Assembly: GCA_949317995.1 (NCBI GenBank)
Contig: OX439037.1
Coordinates: 17,968,324 to 18,032,323, forward strand
Direction of reading: 5' to 3'
Length of the DNA stretch: 64,000 nucleotides
DNA from: Acholoe squamosa
Taxonomy: Eukaryota > Annelida > Polychaeta > Phyllodocida > Polynoidae
A program made the translations under genes and the position numbers. Below, one piece after another: positions 61,555-64,000 of this stretch (the stretch's first letter is position 1; every line of letters starts with the position of its first letter). The notes beneath the pieces were generated by a model that saw only the letters and a program-made list of their open reading frames with translations, did not search any database and was not told where the DNA came from.

Positions 61555-61865
61555 AGATTTCATGTCGAACAAAATTGAAGCTGCTATGCAGAAGGAGGCA
61601 ATGATGGTACTCAATATAAACAATGTCAGGATGGTGGCCATGGGTGCCATTTAAATGGAAATGTACCTGTGAATACTACCAATCCTTCCTGAATCACTGC
61701 AGCAGTCGCATTGTGTATGGGAATGGGTCCACATAGAAGTTGATGCCTGGTGGTCACTGATAAGGTTGCCACACCTACCAACAGGTCTCTGTTCACAGGC
61801 AAAAAGAGATAAGATTCACTTGCATGGATCCTGCACTCTCTTGCAAGACAATATGGGCAGGGAAT
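61555..61865 (+). repeat. Local duplication, copy 2
   Basis: Partner of 60,945-61,250, about 610 bp downstream on the same strand and roughly 70% alike. No coding function inferred. Confidence 0.75.
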
Positions 61866-63646
61866 ACAGAGTGTTTATTGACTTATCAAGTAGAGCTTGA
61901 TATACAGTATAGATAATATAGAGCTCCAACAGGCCTCTCGCACTAACCATGGAGAGGATTGGTATCAGTTGACCTCTTGACATTTAGCTCTGAATGGGCA
62001 GAGTACTTTCATCAGTCTAAAATATACCCTTCCTGACAGCTATAGCAAGGGTACTTTCTTAAGTCTTGTGGGATTGTCCAATGTCCATATCTAATTCTCC
62101 TTGATTTCTTCAATGACCTGGAAATTTGAGGTAATATCAATATCTTGCACTATATCTACAGCACTTCAGAACCTCCACAATCCATGTATCCGTTGATTGG
62201 CTTGCATGTGCAGCAAGGCAGCTGAAGGCAACACAAGAATGATTACTCATGCAATCATTAGTCAGAATGCTGGATAATTAAACATGATTGCCTATAATGG
62301 CAGATTGTCAGAAATCCAATTCACACCATTATCGATAGAAATTTAATTTTCCAATCTACACTACTGTGTACTTCCGTTTCATAGTGATCCATTTTTCAAT
62401 TATAAGTGATGCTGTATACTTTTTTCAGTAGTTGAGTCTATTAAGCCCACCCGTAGGGCATTTCTAGGTGACTCTGAGTTTTACTGAAATAATGCAGTCA
62501 GAGGAACTTGGGAAATGCCTTTCTGGTCAGCATGAGACAAGAATGATGTTTTCATGACTCATGCACCAGGACTGATTCTATGTCTCATGATGACCAAAGG
62601 AAACATTGCGTTGGTGTAATAGGAAGGCATTTCTCAACATGGCATGACTGAACACAGCTACTACAATTTGAAACCCACAAAATTAGAGTTGGTCGATCTA
62701 TATACAATGCAGTGGTTTATAGATACGTGTACTGAAAACAGATCCTAACTGAATGGAGGAAAGTGGAGTCAAAGGGACGGGAAGTGGAGTCAACATACAA
62801 GGGTGTTAGTCTTTGACTAACGCTGGTAACTAGACCAGCCCCTTCTTGGGAATTGGGATCATGGTAAAGAGTACACCCACAAAGAAGGCAAGATGGTCAA
62901 ATGCTACTATTCTAGATTTGATTAATGAAATGTAGCTGGACTAGTTTGGTTAGGAAGCTCAGACATTGCATGGATTACAAAAGAAAAGGATGAGGCCTTC
63001 CCACAATATAAATAATATTATAGTAGGGGGGTGGTTATTTTGTCAAAATGAACTTAGCAATGCGGGGCCCAGCCAAAAAGATGGTACTCATCATGGGAAA
63101 CATCTGACCTTCACTTTTGATTTTGAAAACTTTACCCCCATCCCCCGTACGCCCCTCTGAAACACAGATGGGCCAAATTTTTGAAAGTGGCACTTTTGGC
63201 CCTGACAAAGCAAAAACAGTGAAACTCAAAACAAGTTAAAACAACTTTATTACATTCAAAGGGCAATGTCTTGGCGCCATAAAAACACATACACAGCAAC
63301 TCCTAGCAGGTCTGTTTCTATACACGTTCAAAGATAATCTGTTTTAAGTTGTGTTACTCCCTGCTCAGAATTCAGAGACCAACTAAACATACCTCTTTAC
63401 TATATTCTAATGATTCCTGAACCCATTTACAACATCTACAGTAAGTATGTATCTTGATTCCATAAATGAATATGTTCCTTCAAAAACTTTCCGAGATATC
63501 GGATATTAAACTTTTGTCATTGATGGATCTTTCTGAGAATTTTTTTTCTAAAACCCTAATTTTCTTCTAGCTTTGTCAAAGGTTGTCAAATGATCACCAA
63601 AATTCATCTATATTAGCTTCAATATGCATACTTTAATATGCAACTA
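61866..63646. other. Unassigned DNA with a MITE family 1-like end
   Basis: 62,619-62,670 reads GGAAGGCATTTCTCAACATG followed by GAACACAGCTACTAC, a diverged left end of MITE family 1. The remainder has no supported feature. Confidence 0.4.
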
Positions 63647-63868
63647 CCCAGCAAATTGTCGTGAGTCCTCGTCAACCTGTGTGAAGTGGCTCACACATGT
63701 CGCTAGATCGAACATGACATCGTTATAGCACAAGATCACCAGGAATAGCAATTGCTATGCCACGTGAGTCTAACACACAGTGGCGAAATATGACGGAATG
63801 AGTTATCACTCAAAAAGGAGTCACCATTGATGACCAATCATGGCGACAGATGATGACAATTTGCTGGG
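63647..63868 (-). mobile_element. MITE family 2, copy 2 (222 bp)
   Basis: Inverted copy of 36,457-36,678 with identical ends CCCAGCAAATTGTC / GACAATTTGCTGGG and the same length. ACTA occurs at both flanks with a one-base offset. Confidence 0.9.
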
Positions 63869-64000
63869 CACTATCTGTTCCATATCAGCAGGGAGTAACA
63901 TATCACTCCTGCTAAAAATTAATTTCACCCCCCCCCCAAATAGCACAAAGTGCAAATTATGTACACAAATCTACATAGATAGGTTAGGGGGACTCCATAA

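Overview
The window looks like AT-rich nuclear DNA from a multicellular animal, probably an invertebrate. The reasons are a spliced exon with a pyrimidine-rich acceptor, LINE reverse transcriptases, tRNA-derived SINE heads, many terminal-inverted-repeat (TIR) elements, long microsatellites and the lack of any dense gene order. I cannot name the species. Only one host protein-coding piece is well supported: the last exon (7,641-8,287, minus strand) of a cysteine-rich secreted protein with a C-terminal hydrophobic end. The other coding DNA belongs to LINEs: an 820-codon endonuclease/reverse-transcriptase ORF at 43,359-45,821 (minus) and an eroded reverse-transcriptase tail near 30.4 kb (plus).

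Layout. 0-5 kb: a 262-bp MITE, then a 0.9-kb TIR element packed with TGTTTAG subterminal repeats. 5-8.3 kb: a decayed minisatellite, a G-run and the host exon. 8.3-24 kb: mostly unrecognised, possibly intronic DNA holding two copies of a 0.64-kb dispersed repeat (13.1 and 21.6 kb), a 750-bp DNA transposon inserted in an older repeat (16.1-16.8 kb), a GC-rich exon-like patch (20.0 kb), a possible solo LTR (22.6 kb) and a tRNA-Gly-derived SINE (23.9 kb).

24.8-52.5 kb: the main structure is a pair of collinear, same-strand homologous blocks, A (about 24,780-35,045) and B (about 38,580-52,550), matched through at least thirteen ordered anchors. I read it as an old tandem duplication later expanded by separate insertions. 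A gained a LINE tail and a 1.85-kb foldback element. B gained a 4.15-kb CACTG-ended TIR element that itself holds an older repeat and the LINE, plus several MITEs. Because A and B serve as empty sites for each other, insertion points can be read directly. Between the blocks (35-38.6 kb) lie more MITEs and a 790-bp TIR element.

52.5-64 kb: a GC-rich composite palindromic island with two tRNA-like heads (53.2-54.2 kb), another long hairpin (56.4 kb), a repeat carrying paired X-box and CTCF-like motifs (57.6-58.1 kb), a local 0.3-kb duplication (61 kb) and a second copy of a 222-bp MITE (63.6 kb).

The recurring theme is a dispersed repeat carrying an RFX-type X-box palindrome and a CTCF-core-like motif at a nearly constant spacing of about 160-170 bp. 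I found no operon-like cluster, CRISPR array, viral gene set or clearly new enzymatic system. The most unusual material is structural: the duplication, the foldback elements and the motif-bearing repeats.
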